64,000 nt of DNA, taken from assembly GCF_001884185.1 (NCBI RefSeq), contig NZ_MAOE01000082.1:21979-85978 (forward strand), written 5' to 3'. Numbering within the stretch: position 1 is the first letter of the stretch; every line of letters begins with the position of its first letter. The notes beneath the pieces are model-generated. The model saw nothing but the letters and a program-made list of their open reading frames with translations, was not told where the DNA came from and ran no database searches. This document shows positions 62,810 to 64,000 of this stretch, piece by piece. The position numbers and the translations under genes are program-made. The stretch is from Bacillus albus (GTDB lineage: Bacteria > Bacillota > Bacilli > Bacillales > Bacillaceae_G).

Positions 62810-64000
62810 ATGACAAAGGAAAATCCATTAAACTATAAAACTCTTCAAATTTGGATTAAAAAAGGGCATCGTATGTATTCTTATTTTCAAGAATGTTGTC
62901 ATAACGCTAAGAACATGTACAACACCACAAACTTTTATATACGCCAGGTGTACACTGGATTAACACAAGAAAAAGAGTTGCAGCCTTTGCAAAAAGAAGT
63001 TCTGGATAATATTCATAAAAATATTGGTAAGATGAATGACACACAACGTCTTGCCTATCAGAAGAAATTGGAAAAAGAGAAATTAAAGCCTAAAGAAGAA
63101 CAGAAAGAGATTAAATGTAATTTGTTTTCAGAACCTAATTTTGAAAAGCCTTATGTAGATTACAACTTTCTAGATGCACTATTTAAGGCTATGATTCAAA
63201 ATGATTATCGAGCTTTGCCTACGCAATGTAGCCAGTCCATCATGAAAGGTTTGTTCCAAAATTGGAAATCTTTTTTTGCTAGTTTAAAAGACTATAAAAA
63301 GAATCCAAACAAATATGCTGGAATGCCTAGGATTCCAAAGTATATTCGTTCTTCTGAAAAAGAGATTCTGTATACAAACCAAGATTGCATCATTAAAAAC
63401 GGTAGATTTTTAAAGTTTCCAAAGACGAAATTACAATTAAATATTGGGAAACTAGGTTTCACTGAAGGTAAACTGAAACAAGTTCGTGTGATTCCAAAAT
63501 ACAATGAATATGTAGTGGAATTGGTAATTGATGTTCCTTCTGAAGAACAAATTATTGAAGAGAATGCTCGTTATATGAGTATTGATTTAGGGATTGATAA
63601 CCTTGCAACCATCGTAACAAACACAGGTATGAAACCTGTCCTTGTTAAGGGCAAACATGTCAAGAGCATAAATCAATATTACAACAAAATGAAGAGTCAG
63701 TTTACAAGCATTCTTAGAAATGGAAAACAAACTAATGAAGGACCTTTTACTTCTAAAAGGATAGAAAAACTTCATCAAAAACGTTACTTGAAAATAAAAG
63801 ACGTCTTCCATAAAGTTAGTCACCACATCGTAAAACTAGCTCAAGAAGAAGAAGTGTGTAAAATCGTTATTGGTCAAAACAAAAGTTGGAAACAAGAAAC
63901 GAATATGGGAAAAAGAAATAACCGATCGTTTTGTCATATCCCGCATAATTTACTGATTCAAATGATTACATACAAAGCAAATGCTGTAGGCATTCAAGTT
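62810..64000 (+). CDS. tnpB: TnpB (OrfB) of an IS200/IS605-type element, 3'-truncated by the window end
   Basis: From ATG 62810, behind AAGGAGGTGA, the frame stays open for 397 codons to the last base. The N-terminal part has the OrfB helix-turn-helix region (MYSYFQECCHNAKNMYN and LPTQCSQSIMKGLFQNWKSF). The RuvC-I motif YMSIDLGIDNLATIVTN supplies the first catalytic Asp, and KRYLKIKDVFHKVSHHIVKLA is the following helix. IVIGQNKSWKQ occupies the RuvC-II area, where the Glu seems replaced by Gln. TnpB proteins are RNA-guided nucleases using an RNA from the element's right end, which is outside the window. The zinc-ribbon and RuvC-III would also lie beyond the end. Confidence 0.9.
   Translation, partial: MTKENPLNYKTLQIWIKKGHRMYSYFQECCHNAKNMYNTTNFYIRQVYTGLTQEKELQPLQKEVLDNIHKNIGKMNDTQRLAYQKKLEKEKLKPKEEQKEIKCNLFSEPNFEKPYVDYNFLDALFKAMIQNDYRALPTQCSQSIMKGLFQNWKSFFASLKDYKKNPNKYAGMPRIPKYIRSSEKEILYTNQDCIIKNGRFLKFPKTKLQLNIGKLGFTEGKLKQVRVIPKYNEYVVELVIDVPSEEQIIEENARYMSIDLGIDNLATIVTNTGMKPVLVKGKHVKSINQYYNKMKSQFTSILRNGKQTNEGPFTSKRIEKLHQKRYLKIKDVFHKVSHHIVKLAQEEEVCKIVIGQNKSWKQETNMGKRNNRSFCHIPHNLLIQMITYKANAVGIQV

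Noticed and set aside
1-64000. CRISPR arrays, prophage, rRNA and tRNA genes
   Set aside because: No regularly spaced direct repeats, phage structural genes, rRNA segments or tRNA-like cloverleaf with T-arm sequence were seen while reading both strands.

Overview
The window is low-GC Firmicute chromosome and almost certainly comes from the Bacillus cereus group. The evidence is AT-rich codon use, strong AGGAGG-type ribosome binding sites, dense intrinsic terminators, a T-box leader, and gene order and protein types typical of that group. Examples are Amj, YpjP, a 318-residue ThyA, AsnB, the two-gene EcsAB-like transporter, TatA/TatC and an orphan siderophore-binding lipoprotein. I saw no rRNA, tRNA, prophage or CRISPR array.

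Layout. 1-4.3 kb: the end of an SLC13 carrier, then a two-component system with a secreted protein of four PepSY repeats. 4.4-6.1 kb: a T-box-controlled NSS amino-acid transporter. 6.2-20.2 kb: housekeeping and accessory enzymes, including an alpha/beta hydrolase, Amj lipid II flippase, HAD phosphatases, a GntP carrier with an iron-dependent alcohol dehydrogenase, an Asp/Glu racemase, TrmO, GNATs, an EcsAB-like exporter, a 25-residue membrane microprotein, YpjP and an APH-type kinase. 20.2-25.8 kb: a frameshifted S41 peptidase, a class C serine hydrolase and a GH78 rhamnosidase. 25.9-39.4 kb: a core block (thyA-dfrA, a lipoprotein PBP, azoreductase, plsC, hemolysin III-like, tatA-tatC, a YpmP-like gene preceded by a possible structured RNA, DegV, an MBL hydrolase, SCO, Hsp20, asnB). 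Several of these (ypjP, thy, dfrA, plsC, hemolysin III, ypmP, ypmQ) are also neighbours in B. subtilis as I recall it.

39.5-51 kb: small enzymes and regulators. These are a Fur-box-controlled siderophore-binding lipoprotein, a D-amino acid transaminase, a nitroreductase, a nicotinamidase-like hydrolase, an MscS channel, a GAF histidine kinase/NarL-type regulator pair with a cysteine-rich sensor domain, an RpiR regulator, and a zinc alcohol dehydrogenase behind a Rex-like operator. 51-57.3 kb: a peptide-type permease pair lacking visible ATPase and binding protein, divergent from a gluconate operon (gntK-gntP-short 6-phosphogluconate dehydrogenase) with no GntR gene. 57.4-62.6 kb: an unknown protein, two glycosyltransferases, an FMN reductase and an MFS carrier. 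The window ends inside a tnpB gene of an IS200/IS605-type element, with its left-end hairpin visible.

The most interesting signals not explained by ordinary annotation are the predicted pseudoknotted RNA at about 33263-33428, the 25-codon gene at 17252-17329, the T-box specifier that predicts the NSS substrate, the cysteine cluster of the GAF kinase, and the regulator-less gluconate operon. All functional assignments come from reading sequence and motifs; no database search was run.
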